From positions 6,138,001-6,202,000 of the forward strand of contig OZ176054.1 in NCBI GenBank assembly GCA_964247055.1: DNA of 64,000 nucleotides. Reading direction: 5' to 3'. The notes beneath the pieces were generated by a model. It ran no database searches and was not told the origin of the DNA. It saw nothing but the letters and a program-made list of their open reading frames with translations. Shown here piece by piece: positions 50,701 to 61,986 of the stretch. A program made the position numbers and the translations under genes. The stretch comes from Paragordius varius. Taxonomy: Eukaryota; Nematomorpha. Numbering within the stretch: position 1 is the first letter of the stretch; each line of letters begins with the position of its first letter.

Positions 50701-53556
50701 TTTTTTGAATTATTTAATTTTAAACAGGCCTGGGGTATCTAACTACCCCAATTTAATCGAAGGACTGAAATGAATATGTTGCATCCCAGTGTTAAGTACA
50801 AACTTGTATTTTAGTATATTGGACCTGTCCCAATTTTGGGCTCTAAAAGTTAAAAAAGTAAAAATTTAAGTTTTTAACATACGAACAGTGTTCGATAATT
50901 AGTAGTTTAGTCATAAAATTTAACTATGGGACGAAAAAACTACCCCTAATATGTCATGCGCACAAAAAAGTGAAAAGACATGAAGTGTAAAATTTGGGTG
51001 AATATTTGTTTAGGGTTTATCTTAAAACGTTTTTAAACCGTTTTTATCCTGCCATAAATTATTATGAAGTGCGCTTCAAGAATTTTGCTAAAAATTTAAT
51101 TTTTAAACAAGTATTAAATATTTTTTAGGTAATATTAAAATTTAGCAGATATTAAAATTTATATAGCGCAGTATTGGCATTGTTGTGTTTATTTTAACAC
51201 CTCATTACCTATTTATTTTTTCTCCTAGTTAACCTTTGGGGTAATTATATAATCCAGAGCTCATTTGGTAAATAAAACCGTAGTTTTAAAACTTATTTTA
51301 TATAAAATTTAATTATCGAACATAGTTCTTAGGTAGAGGAAAATAAAGCTTATATTTTTTACAGTTTTGTGACTTCTAGAGTTAAAAATCATGACAGCTC
51401 CGAAACACAATAAATTAAAATATATCAGGTTTTTGGTGATAAGTTATAGCCTGAAAGCTTCTTATAATTAATTACATTTTCTAACCATAATATACATTTA
51501 TTCGCTTGTTGCATCAGCGATTTAAAAAAATGTAGAAAAAAATGGTGACGAAAAAAAATGAGTTAAGGATTTTTTATTTTACATTTTTAGAATAAAATTT
51601 GACATAATCCGAAAGGGCTAATAACATATTTTTAAATTGGACTTAATTCATATATTACCTTTTAAGATATTCGAAGTTCAAATGCTCTGGGGTACATATC
51701 TACCCCAAAAGGTAAAAGGTGGTTAAGAAAACTAGCCCATTAAAGAAAAAAAATCATCTTAAAATTATTCTTTTAAACATTCATTCGCTTTTAATATGTA
51801 TTTTATGATATATCATATTTTTTGGAATGAAACATTTAGGTTTCAACAAAAAAAATATAATTTTAATAATGTGCGCAATTTTGCCATTTTTTGATAGAGA
51901 GCACTTAACACAAAAGTGTACACAACTTTTTTAAATCACTTGTAACGGCCAAAACCAAAAACACTATGATAGTATTGATACATTAAGATTACATATATTT
52001 AATCAAGTTATTTTTTGTGGACATTGTTTGATATTTAAATTTGAAGAAAAAAATGGCGGCGAAAAATTATGATATTTTACAATTTTACATTTTTAAAAAA
52101 TTGTATAATGCGCCTAAAGGGCTAAAGGCATGTTTTTAAATTCGGACTAATACTTTAAATACTTTTAGGATATCCAAATCACAAACCGCTCTGGGATATA
52201 AAACCACCTCAAAATGTCATGGAGTGTTAAAAGCAAAAAAGCCTTTAAATTAAAATTCTGAGATGATAGAGATGTTAAACATAATCGAATTACATAGAAT
52301 AGAGTTGTTATATTAACGTCTGCACGACTCAAATTATTTATCGTTCTTCCTCCTATTCTTTCTCATAATTGGATTGGTAAATAAGGCCATGATCAAACTA
52401 ATTAAGATATGGAACAACAAAACTGTATAGACCAAAACAAGGTAATTGTTTCGTTCATCCGGTTATTACATATTGGTGTGAGAGCTCGACTCTTAAAAAT
52501 AGGCAAGAAAAATTTTATGTGTTTTGAAACGAGCTGTTGTCCTGGTATTCTTTGATATACATGGAAAGACATTAATAATGACGCTATATACACGAGTAAA
52601 CATTTTGGTCATGTTATGGGGTTTGATTCCCTAAAGGCAAAGGCGTACCGAGGGGGGCAAGGGGGTGCAAGGGGGTGCATCATGCCCCAGGCGCCGTTAT
52701 TTAGGGGCGCCTGAATGATTTTTTAAATCATTATTGTTCGCCATTATGATAAGATCAATTCAATATATGCAACAAAAACATTATTTTTATATATAATTTC
52801 CATATTATAGAATTTATTAGAATATTTATGTATTTAAAAATGAATAAATTTAGTATCATATAATTATATATGACTGTGCTTCTCTATGGTGTTTAGGTTA
52901 CAACGTTTGTATTTTTTTTCTAAATTGTTTTATTGGCTTTTTTTAAAAAAAAGGGGGGCGCCATAAAAGTTTTATGCCCCGGTCGCCGCAAATGCTCGGT
53001 ACGCCACTGCCTAAAGGAGAACATGTTTTTGGAAATGGCAAAGAAACCGAGGCCGACTAAAGACGTGATATGAACGATTTGAATATATCGATGGATAAAA
53101 ATACAAATTGACATTGCACACTATATTTAAAAAGTCGATTTCTCTTAAAAAAAACAACCCAACCATCCCTAAAACTCCCATTTTAAAAAATTGTCATTTA
53201 TATAAATTTTATAAATTTATTTATTTTTTAAGAAAAAAACATTTTTGAAAGAATATTAAACTAACAATACTTCAAAGTTCTTTCGATATAGACATGAACG
53301 CGTGAAGGTTTGACTATATTAACATTACCACCACAAATTACATATTTTAATAAGTATCCCACATAAGTCGCATGTAGTCCAGCATTCACGTGGGTTGTAT
53401 TAACTGAAATTCGGATATTCTATTATTTTTATATATTATATAACTATGATTTAATTGACTTAGGAAAAGTTATAACCGAAATTTCTAGCATTGGGAGTAG
53501 AGATCTAAGTTTTTTATAAAATTTATATTAACATTTATATCTGACGTTAAAATAAA

Positions 53557-53587
<31 letters not shown>

Positions 53588-56500
53588 AATATATTATTCT
53601 GAAATAATAATTTGAATTCTAAAATTTATTAAATTGAACTATCTCCAATTATGGCAGTATCTTTTTCAATGGATATATGATAAGTACCGTGTATTTATTG
53701 CGATATTATTAACTAATTTTCAATAAATTATTGGCTTTAATTGGTAAACAGTGATAATGCCCTGAGATTGTCTACCACTTAAGTTAGAGTCTTTAAATGA
53801 TATCTTAAAACTTATCATTAAACTTGATCGTTTTAATTATCTTTTTAGCAGAAAAGAGGCAGCCTGCCAAATTTAAATATCACTTATAGCCAATATAAGC
53901 CTTAATTTTGTTCATGATGGCAATAAAACCATTTTTGATTGCGTTTTCCTATTCTAAATAAAAACTATTGCAATAAAATTAAAGGAAACAAGCGATGAGG
54001 AAAAAATGACATTCCGCAAATATGACTTATTGGTTAACGGTAATAATATGTAAACATGTATATTTAATCATATTTATAAAAATTTTAATTTTTGTATTTT
54101 GATAGGTTTAAATACCTGATGGTATGCGACTGTTAAATTTAACTCCGATTCTTCCAAACTCTGCTTGTTAATTAATTTTAGGGTACAATAATTGGTTCGA
54201 GCGAGGGAGATGTTGAACTATTACACATATAAGTATATATTATTAAACGCATAAAAATGTCAAAACATTATGGGCTCGTACAAAATGTGTTAGCAGGATA
54301 GATTAGTCAAGTTTTAAAGTCTTTTTTTTTCATCTTAAATTAAAATTGAATTAGTTATTTGGATATCGCCTAAAATCCCTAATTTATGACGCAATATTGG
54401 ATTTTTTTAAAAAAGGACGTGGCATTTCTGTTTGTTGAACTTTACAGTAACAAACACCGTTATAGACCACATCTATATTTTAAATTGCTAAAAGTGTAAA
54501 TAATTTGAGTCAGAAGCGATATCTGTATTTTTTTTGTTTGATATATTTGTGAAAAATATGGAGAAAAAATACAGTGTTAATTAAATACACAACTAAGAAA
54601 GTGAAAATTCTCATACATGGCAACAGACATGTTAGTCCTTTAGCCATTTAAAAAATAGATATGGACAAAAATAGTGCTTGTTACACTATATATGGTTTGG
54701 ATTTAAGTAAAAACAATACAAGACATACTGGTTCAATGTACGAAATAATGTATGGATGATTATAGAAATGTTCCAATTGGGTTGTATCAAAAACCGTAAT
54801 CTTTATTGCTTCACCAAAAATAGTTGATCCTATGTGCAGTTCGTGATTGACATATCTCAATTCCGAAACAGTCATCTCATTGGAATAAAATGATTTTTGC
54901 ACATCGACATAAAGATTTCTTAATGAAAATTTATAATGCACATATATTTTGCAGAGTAGCCAAAAATTTTGGAACTTTGGCAAACGAAAATGATGACAAT
55001 GTTAATGAAGAACAAAGTAAAATTTTAAAAAATGAGACGATGTTTGTAATAAAAGTATAACCCATATTATAAGGGTCGCAGTGGCGGAACTATAAATTGT
55101 CGGCCCTCCCGCAAGATAAATACTGCCCCCCTCTCCTTCCCCAAAAAAATCGTTTGCAGTTATCTTTTCACCTGGCGCATCACTTAGATTCGTAAAGAAA
55201 TATTATATTTAAAAATGATAATATTTCCATGACTTGGCATCCTGAGTCTAAAAGTTTTGCGTTTCTGGTATTTTTATATATGATGGTTAGTATACACCCT
55301 CTCACCTTAACCACCGCCAATTCCTTTATCTCAAGGTCCATTTTTAAAGTTTAAAATAATTAAATAATTTATTAAGAGCATGTATTAATCAGAAAATCAT
55401 GTTTTAAAATTTCGTTTTCTCGATTGGGGGCAAAATTTCTAATTATATCTTTTTTATCCATTCCGCCATCTCCGCTTCAATTGCTAGTAACGACAAATTG
55501 CTCAACCTTTTTTTATCGTGCTTCCAATGAAATTTTTGATTACTTTAAACTTTGAGAATGAATGTTCCTCTGTAGCAACCGTAGCTGGTAAAGCCAAAAA
55601 CAATAATAATGCTGTTATAACTTCATCACAACTGGCTGTGGGGTACTTAATAATTAATAGCTCTGCAAATTGCCTGGCATTGTTAATTTGAGCTATCTCA
55701 TCTTTAAACGAATTCAAAACTGAATCGGAATATAATCGTTTGGATAATTAATTATTATATTTTTTGCTGTATTGATAATTTCCACTTCACACATTTAGTT
55801 AACTTTGATGGGAGCAGAAATGAAAACATATCCGCTATAACTATAAAAAGTTACAATATCTAAAATTTATTTAAAACAATCATTCTAAACTTATCATCTA
55901 AATTAGAAAATTTATGGTCATCGGCAAGTTCATCATTAAGTGTTTTAATAATTTTATGTCTCTTATCACTAAAAACAGGTTTAATGTACCATTTTATTGC
56001 CATTTCCATGAGTCACTTCTGTATGTTAATAAATTTATATTTAAACTTATGAGCTCTGTTTTTACTTTTATAAGGTCTATATCATTTGATTGTAATGTTG
56101 TAGAGACTTTATGTACAACATTTTTTACAAAATTATTGTTATTTCTCATATTTTACTGTAATATGAATTGGCCAACAATATGTGGCCTGCATTAAATAGC
56201 ATATTGCATAATAATCAAAATAAGTAAATTGAGATTACTTGTTAGAGAATATTGTTATAATGAATATATTTCTTTTTTCCCTCCTTTTTTTGTTCACTTT
56301 TAAAACTGCCAGAAATTAATAACGGAACAAACAATAGCATTATGACTAAAACTTAATGGATAGTGAAAAAAATGCATTTTAGCTCTTTCCTTAATAATAT
56401 TAAAATTTACATGAACCCATTTCCTCATAAAAATTAAAATATGTAAATTGTTTTTCACACTACATTAAAAAACAAAAATATATTTTTACGCTTATTTGTA

Positions 56501-59500
56501 ATTATTTCAATTTAACAGAAGTAAAAAAAATCTGTAAAATTTTGTGAAATCTTATAAAACTATAATTTTTAATAACAAAATAATTTAGGCCTTAAAATTT
56601 ATAAGCTTCTCTTAATTCTTGGTGTCAACTATCTATACTCATTTATTTATTTCCTAACTATTTTAACTTTTTACGGTATTAACTGGAGAGAATTTAAAGG
56701 CGTTTATTAATTATAAACTTATAATAAAACCGATTATTGAGATAATGATAAAAAAGCATTTTTTCGCTTTTTCTTCCTTTTAATCAATAATAATTCTCTT
56801 TATTCTTTGCCAGTATACTTACAATCAGGCAATCATTATTTACATATCTGTAAATAGAAAAAGATAATAAATTTTAGGCCCGCCCCCCGCAAAATAGAAA
56901 AGACGCCCAAATTTAATATAAATAATAAAAAAGGGCCCCTGTTTTGCCTTGAGCCCCCCGCACTGCTCCCTCTAGCTCCCAGTAGTTTCGCCACTGAAGG
57001 GTCGGAGAACCATATATAGTTTAAAAAATAAGGTTAAAATACTGATAATGCTTTGTGAAAAATGGTAGATTTTAAGTTTTTATAATGTCAAAAAATGGAA
57101 CTTTTGTTTTAACCTTTGTATTGTGTTACCTTACAAAACACCATTGTAAACCTATCGGCCACATAATGTTGTAATAACCGGATACTCGAATCAATCGGCA
57201 CATTTTTCGTTCATTGATATAATTGTCTGTGGTGTAAAAGATGCATAGAATAATCGATAAATTATTTTAATTTAATAATGCATTCAAACCTCTTTTGTCG
57301 AAATACTAACGATGATCATAAAAAAAATTAATGCGAAAAAAACTTTCGGCAAAAATTTTTTATTTATGTTGTATAAAATATCAAAAAACTCGGATGGACT
57401 ATAAAAGAAATAAGAAGAGATAATTAGCAAAGAAAGTCCACATAAAAAGAGGTTGACTCAATTATCGTAAAAATAATATAAAAATTTTACCTATTCTATG
57501 GTACTTTTGACGAGTGTGCATATCTAAACAAGGGTTAATTGTTTAGAAATTATTTAAAATAAAAAATATAATTATATCTAACCATTCTGATTGCCACAAT
57601 GCTCTAAAACCAAAAATAATGCGATTTTCAAAGGTTTTCTTGGTCGCGCGTTTTGGGTTTTTATCAAGAAATTATTGAAATATTTGATCCCGATTGGCCA
57701 TAATTCTGTTTGGATGTAAAAACGATTATTTGTGCTTTTATTCTCCCCAATTTCCCGAATCTCAATGGGCGTTTTCCAAGCTTGGGTAATGCGAAACTGT
57801 TAAAATTGTTGTGAGCATATCAAATAATTTAAAAGAGATAAGTGTACGTTAAAAACTACCCCAAATTATTGATGTAATTTTATAAAATTTTCAATTTTAT
57901 TTAAAAATTTTGTTTTCCTACTATCAATCTAAAAAATATATATACATTAGCTTTTCGTGTTTGTTGATCTATCAGACTATCGTAAAAATTTCTCATAGAA
58001 ACGCAAATCTGTTTCTGAGATATTGATTGCGAGAATAGGAATTCCGTGTAATTATGCGTTCCACATAATTCTTGAATGTCATATTTTTCTCCAAACACTT
58101 CAATAAATATCTATTAAATAAATAAATCAATCCTTAACGTTGCAAGTTTTATTTAACCTAAATTATCGCAGCGTTAATATTGACATAATAGCAAACATAA
58201 TAAAATTTAATATATTTAATTTGACAAAAATATTTCAAATATAGTTTCCCACCGGAAAAAATTACAATAATATAAACGGATCTAGATCCAATCCATAAAA
58301 TGTTATGTTAAATATTAAATTATTAACTTATTTATGTTTTAAAAATTTTCTCATAATATAATGAGATAGTAGAGCTAATATTGATGTATGATTGGTCAAT
58401 CATGGTTAGATAATTTAAATTGACGGATTATTGAAAAGTGTTCAAGATTCAGTAATTATTAGTAAATCTTTATTGAACACAATCGTTACAAAGTTCTGCC
58501 AATATCAATATTTTATTAATTTTTTATTTTTACACTTCACTATATAATATTATAAATGACTTAAGAAACTTAAAGCTATGCGGTAAAATTATATTTGAGA
58601 AAAATATATTTTTAAATAAATAAAATAGCTAGACTCTATCCTGCGTCGCTGTGACTCAGTCGACACCGTCATTAGTGAATTGATAATATATTTTTTGTGC
58701 AATAAATAAAACTGTTTTTAATATCGTACAGGGTCGGGCTGTACCTAAGGGTTAATCAAACAAGTGCTTGACTAATATTTTTCATTTTATACAGATAGCA
58801 ACCAAAATTATTATTGATTATATATAATCATATAGTCCAAAAGTTGCCCCAAAGCCATCTTATATTTATATGGTGGTTAATTTCCCTTAGGATGAGGCCC
58901 TACTCAAGGGTTAATTTACAAAAGCCCTATAATCAAATATCTGCCTATATAGGGGAAATACCAACAACCATTATTGGTATTATAAGCCACCGATGCGATT
59001 CAGCGCTAGGATTTTAATTGAGGGCGCATTTTATAGATGGGAGCATTATTAGGTTAGCATGAGGTTATACTAGAAATGACTAAAACCCTATTCAATAAAG
59101 GTTTTAGATTCCCACTAACAAGCAGTATCTTACTCTATCGTACATACGTGCGCATGTAAAAATACCTGGATTAAAACAGATTTAAATAAAAAATTTTTTC
59201 TATTTTATTTATATATACGCCAAAGATAAACGCGTCTTTTATGAATTAGATCTAGGTTATACCACTCTCCCCGTAAAATTACGTTTTGGACAATAAACTA
59301 AGTCCTAATTTTTTCTTCATCTGGAAATATGAGAATATATGGATATGATCCTTGTCTTATAAAGGGAAAGATATATAATCGAGCCCGGTAAATTCAACCC
59401 AATAACAAATGCGCTATCTGATTTAACATCATTTATGGACTATATCACAGAAAAATATTTTCAATTTGATGTGAAAAATAACCTATTTTAATGAATAAAA

Positions 59501-61896
59501 TTATTAACAAATATTTTATTTACAACATAATTTTGATCCAATTCGGTGATAACTTTAAAAAAACTGAATCGCATAGGTAATCAAGTATACGTTAAATTTT
59601 TTACTTTTAAGTAAATCTAATTTCTAAAAGCATTTTGTATTATCTATAATTACCAAAACTATAGATTTATTTATAGTTTTATTTTTTAAATAACTATATC
59701 TTACTTCGATAGAATACACCTAATATACATGCATTGAGGACACATTAATTTTAACCAAAAAATTTATTCATAACAATAGCATTTAATTTAGGTACATTTT
59801 TAATTTATTTGTACATTTTTACGTTTAATTAAAAAAATTTATTTCATAATCTGTTAAGATTAAATAACAACAGTTAGGTGCAAACACCTTAGCTTTATTT
59901 ATAAAGTGTAGTCAATTCGGTTAAAGTACATCCAAGAGGTGTTTATAATAATAATATTATATAGATCAGGAAATTTTATTTATTTATAATTTATAAAACA
60001 ACTCTATCTCTCTGCGCTGTTATGCGCAGCTATAATTTAATCTTAAACAATGATTTGTAAATTGGGCTAATATAATATTTTGGCAATAAACTAGGATAAT
60101 AAACTGGTTAAATAATATTCTAACATTTCTCATTTATCTAAATTTTATTTAATGTGTGTAGGCATGATAAACAAATTTAAGCAATGCAAAAAAATTCTTA
60201 GCTCAAACATTTTGCCGCCACTATTTTCTTTTAGTTATTTTAAATCGCTATTGCAATAGGCATAAAATGTATATTATCGTTAAATGTAACTAATTAACTT
60301 AAAAAGCTCTAAGGCTACATTTTACCAGAATTTATTGTTATTTGCTGATTTAAAATATCAGCTGTTTGTTCCATTCGTGTCGTGGAGCTATTCAAATTTT
60401 GGACTCTAGAACAGGGGTGTTTAAGTCAAACATTTTGGCTGGCTGCTTTATTTTAGTTTTTATTTATCATAAGGCCAATTTTAAATGATGTATCTTCTAA
60501 ATAATCGTATATTTAAATTTCATGAATGTTTTTTATTTTTAGAGTAAAAGCGTTTTGGGCATCCCGGCGTTGGAAATTAGAAAACTATAAAATCTTTTTT
60601 ATCTACCAAGTTAAATATCTAACTTTTAACCCAAACAAAAATTCATTTACTCATTACTGGGGTAAAAGGCTAACCCAACATGTCAACACATAGAAACAGT
60701 AATGTAATTAAGCGTTAGTATTACTGTAAATTAAATGATACTTTTTACGATTAAGTTTAATTTATATATCACCAAGTAAAACTTACACTCTTACTGCCCA
60801 ACTTGTGAGGGAGTACGATATAAAATCCATGGCACTCATATAATAATCATGTTCTAAATATTTTTTTACTCAATATATTTTTTTATAAAAAAGAGATTTA
60901 GCGTTAACACTTTGATTAAAATTGGATCTAAATACCCCAGACAACATTTTAAATAATATTGAAAAACTACTGAAAGAAACGGTTTCGATTTAAATTTATG
61001 CTTTTATTCTAATGAAAATTATATAAATAAGCTAAAATATCTAAATCAAATTTAGTTGTGGAAAAAACTTCCGTATCAAAATACTTGAGCGCCATTTTTA
61101 TTTTACAACATGCTAAATATTGTGACTTAATTCTAAGCCTAAAATTAGTTTACTTTTTAATTAAAAACACATTTAACGTTGACATGAAAAGAAAAAGTAA
61201 GCTAAATATCATCTTGAGGTTTTATCTCTGAATAAGTAATATCAAGTATTTGAATATTTTTTTTTATTATATTTCGGTTTATTAATGTTATATAAGTAAC
61301 TTTTGCGATGGTTCCAATTTCTTCCATTTTTTAAATTTAATTTTAAACAAGAATGGGGTATCTCACTACCCGAATATGAATCGAAGGACTGAAAGATTGT
61401 GTTGTATCCAAATGTTAAATTAAATTTTTTATGTGCGCCCGCCGGATTTTTTTGGATAAAATGCATTTCCTAAAACTTTTTTTCTGAATACCCCCTATTT
61501 ATATAATTATTTAAAATTATAGTCGAAAAATACCCACATTGAATTTTTATTTTACCTCCGATTTGAACTTTGTCCACAAAATTTGAAAATCCATCAGAAC
61601 ATTTTCTGTAATCACATATTTTATAGTGTCATTATCGACTGTTTCAATATATAATGGAACATTCCATATAATGTTTCCTGCTTCTTTATAAAAACTATAA
61701 TAGTTGTTGGATAATGTGTTTTTCCTTTAAAATAGATAGAATATAAATATGTAAAATACCATGTTTTTATAGTTAAATCTTTGACTAAAAAGGGCCTCGA
61801 AATATTTATAGAGCAGATATCTAAAATTTACGCGCATATATATATACTAATATCTGAATATATAATTCTTACTAATAAAATTAAAATTAAAAACAT
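38100..61896 (-). CDS. Large single-pass membrane protein with Asn/Ser-rich cytoplasmic tail, possibly TMEM131-like
   Basis: Exons in transcription order: 61896-61848, 61820-61760, 61724-61556, 58110-57946, 57796-57583, 57523-57491, 57226-57130, 54918-54729, 54217-54116, 53419-53266, 49476-49410, 49169-48580, 46629-45969, 45402-45191, 44500-44104, 42160-41973, 41806-41713, 41529-41463, 41342-40884, 40319-40143, 39576-38992, 38791-38299 and 38215-38100 (stop). Phases agree throughout except 53266/49476, where an exon is probably missing, and 44104/42160, which needs a downstream donor. The order gives a signal peptide (MFLILILLVRIIYS), a beta-rich ectodomain (WNVPLYIETVD, TQAWKTPIEIREIG, GLHATYVGYL), one membrane span (KYFLGFLTALGLGYF) and a ~1,350-residue tail with Asn runs, Lys-rich patches (KKKKSHKGKKK, RLRKQKKSK) and a DFPALG motif. 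The layout and weak ectodomain similarity suggest TMEM131 (collagen/secretory cargo assembly); this is tentative. One gene is inferred; two are possible. Introns 1 and 2 are 27 and 35 nt. Confidence 0.65.
39623..39880. repeat. Possible hAT-type MITE in an intron of the membrane-protein gene
   Basis: The ends read CAGAGATGTCCAACAC and, on the other strand, GGATGTCCAACACGCGG, typical of hAT MITEs. No matching 8-bp duplication was found. Confidence 0.45.
41817..41857 (+). repeat. (AT)n microsatellite next to a 3' splice site
   Basis: A pure AT run of about 40 bp on the intron side of the minus-strand exon that starts at 41806, ending about 10 bases from its acceptor. Confidence 0.95.
42180..42356 (+). 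repeat. tRNA-derived SINE
   Basis: A pol III-type head with A box (TGGTATAGTACG from 42186) and B box (GTTCTAACCCC, 42230-42240), a GC-rich body (CCCTGGGCAGGCGAG) and an A-rich tail. It is not a foldable full tRNA. It lies antisense in the membrane-protein gene, 20 bp upstream of the exon that starts at 42160. Confidence 0.65.
42770..43000 (+). mobile_element. LINE 3'-end fragment
   Basis: The frame reads GRGRPTTRRMNGINKER followed by a broken tail ending VSDNRFHELKYV, the usual C-terminal end of LINE reverse transcriptase ORFs. It is intronic and heavily truncated. Confidence 0.6.
44679..44732 (+). repeat. (AT)n microsatellite
   Basis: A pure AT dinucleotide run of about 52 bp in an intron of the membrane-protein gene. 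Confidence 0.95.
47395..48402 (+). mobile_element. 5'-truncated LINE fragment
   Basis: Reverse transcriptase remnants: GLHQGSTLSPLLFIIIMDY near the start, then MLYADLVIA, where one Asp of the usual YADD motif is missing, and KTKVMI. A Cys/His knuckle follows (CSFCY, SILCTSCKMWVHKKCSNLK region), then the C-terminal part at 47965-48402 (ACETWAITK, YFGHI, RKGRPKTTW). Frameshifts separate the parts. It lies antisense in the intron between the exons at 48580 and 46629 and is a different family from the LINE at 9123-13120. Confidence 0.85.
49480..52225. repeat. Cluster of TTAA-type MITEs
   Basis: Several related elements lie side by side. One at 50229-50795 runs TTAACACTTTGATTC to CAGTGTTAA and matches copies at 29722-30280 and 60904-61418. 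One at 51229-51726 runs TTAACCTTTGGGGTA to TACCCCAAAAGG plus TTAA. Partial relatives lie at about 49550-49950 and up to 52215. The block fills most of one intron of the membrane-protein gene; no exon was found in it. Confidence 0.6.
52260..53115 (+). mobile_element. Degenerate LINE fragment interrupted by a hAT MITE
   Basis: Plus-strand fragments such as MCFETSCCPGIL and TWKDINNDA resemble the LINE C-terminal region. The fragment continues after the 372-bp MITE (KGEHVFGN). Too decayed to assign a family. Confidence 0.45.
52638..53009. mobile_element. Non-autonomous hAT element with 8-bp target duplication
   Basis: The ends are CAAAGGCGTACCGAG and the mirror of CAGTGGCGTACCGAG, flanked on both sides by CCTAAAGG (52630-52637 and 53010-53017). 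No transposase is present. Confidence 0.88.
55079..56996 (-). mobile_element. hAT transposon copy 2
   Basis: The ends are CAGTGGCGGAACTATAA and the mirror ending TTTCGCCACTG, flanked by perfect 8-bp duplications AAGGGTCG (55071-55078 and 56997-57004). A minus-strand relic at 55717-55502 encodes the hAT C-terminal dimerisation domain (LLLFLALPATVATEEHSFSK, FKVIKNF). The rest of the transposase is gone, so it is a deletion derivative. It lies in an intron of the membrane-protein gene. Confidence 0.9.
58111..61555. other. Long intron of the membrane-protein gene
   Basis: About 3.4 kb between two phase-compatible exons. It holds a TTAA MITE (60904-61418) and mostly featureless AT-rich DNA; further ectodomain exons may be hidden here. 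Confidence 0.5.
60904..61418. repeat. TTAA-type MITE copy 3
   Basis: Starts TTAACACTTTGATT, ends ATCCAAATGTTAA and carries the family's GGGGTATC/TACCC blocks near both ends; similar along its length to 50229-50795. Confidence 0.75.
61725..61847 (-). other. Two micro-introns (27 and 35 nt) of the membrane-protein gene
   Basis: Introns at 61847-61821 (GTATAT...TTTTAG) and 61759-61725 (GTATTT...TTAAAG) on the minus strand. Removing them joins the signal peptide exon to ISRPFLVKDLTIKTW and on to KNTLSNNYYSFYKEAG. The first is less certain because the signal-peptide exon has no homologue to compare with. Confidence 0.6.
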
Positions 61897-61986
61897 TATT
61901 TAACTGCAATTAAATGTTTAGTGTTATCAAAGTTCAATAAAATAAAAAATCTCAGCACATTTAATTTTTAAACACGCATACATACA
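61897..61986. promoter_or_regulatory. Bidirectional promoter spacer between the membrane-protein gene and SAP30BP
   Basis: Ninety bp separate the two divergent start codons; it is AT-rich and no motif stands out. Confidence 0.45.

Noticed and set aside
53640-53720. Short minus-strand frame (HGTYHISIEKDTAII) as an exon of the membrane-protein gene
   Set aside because: No usable acceptor and an in-frame stop just upstream; phases do not fit the neighbouring exons.
58640-58760. Possible solo LTR fragment (CAGTCGACACCG region and an AATAAA)
   Set aside because: No second copy, no target duplication and no internal domains in the window; too weak to call.
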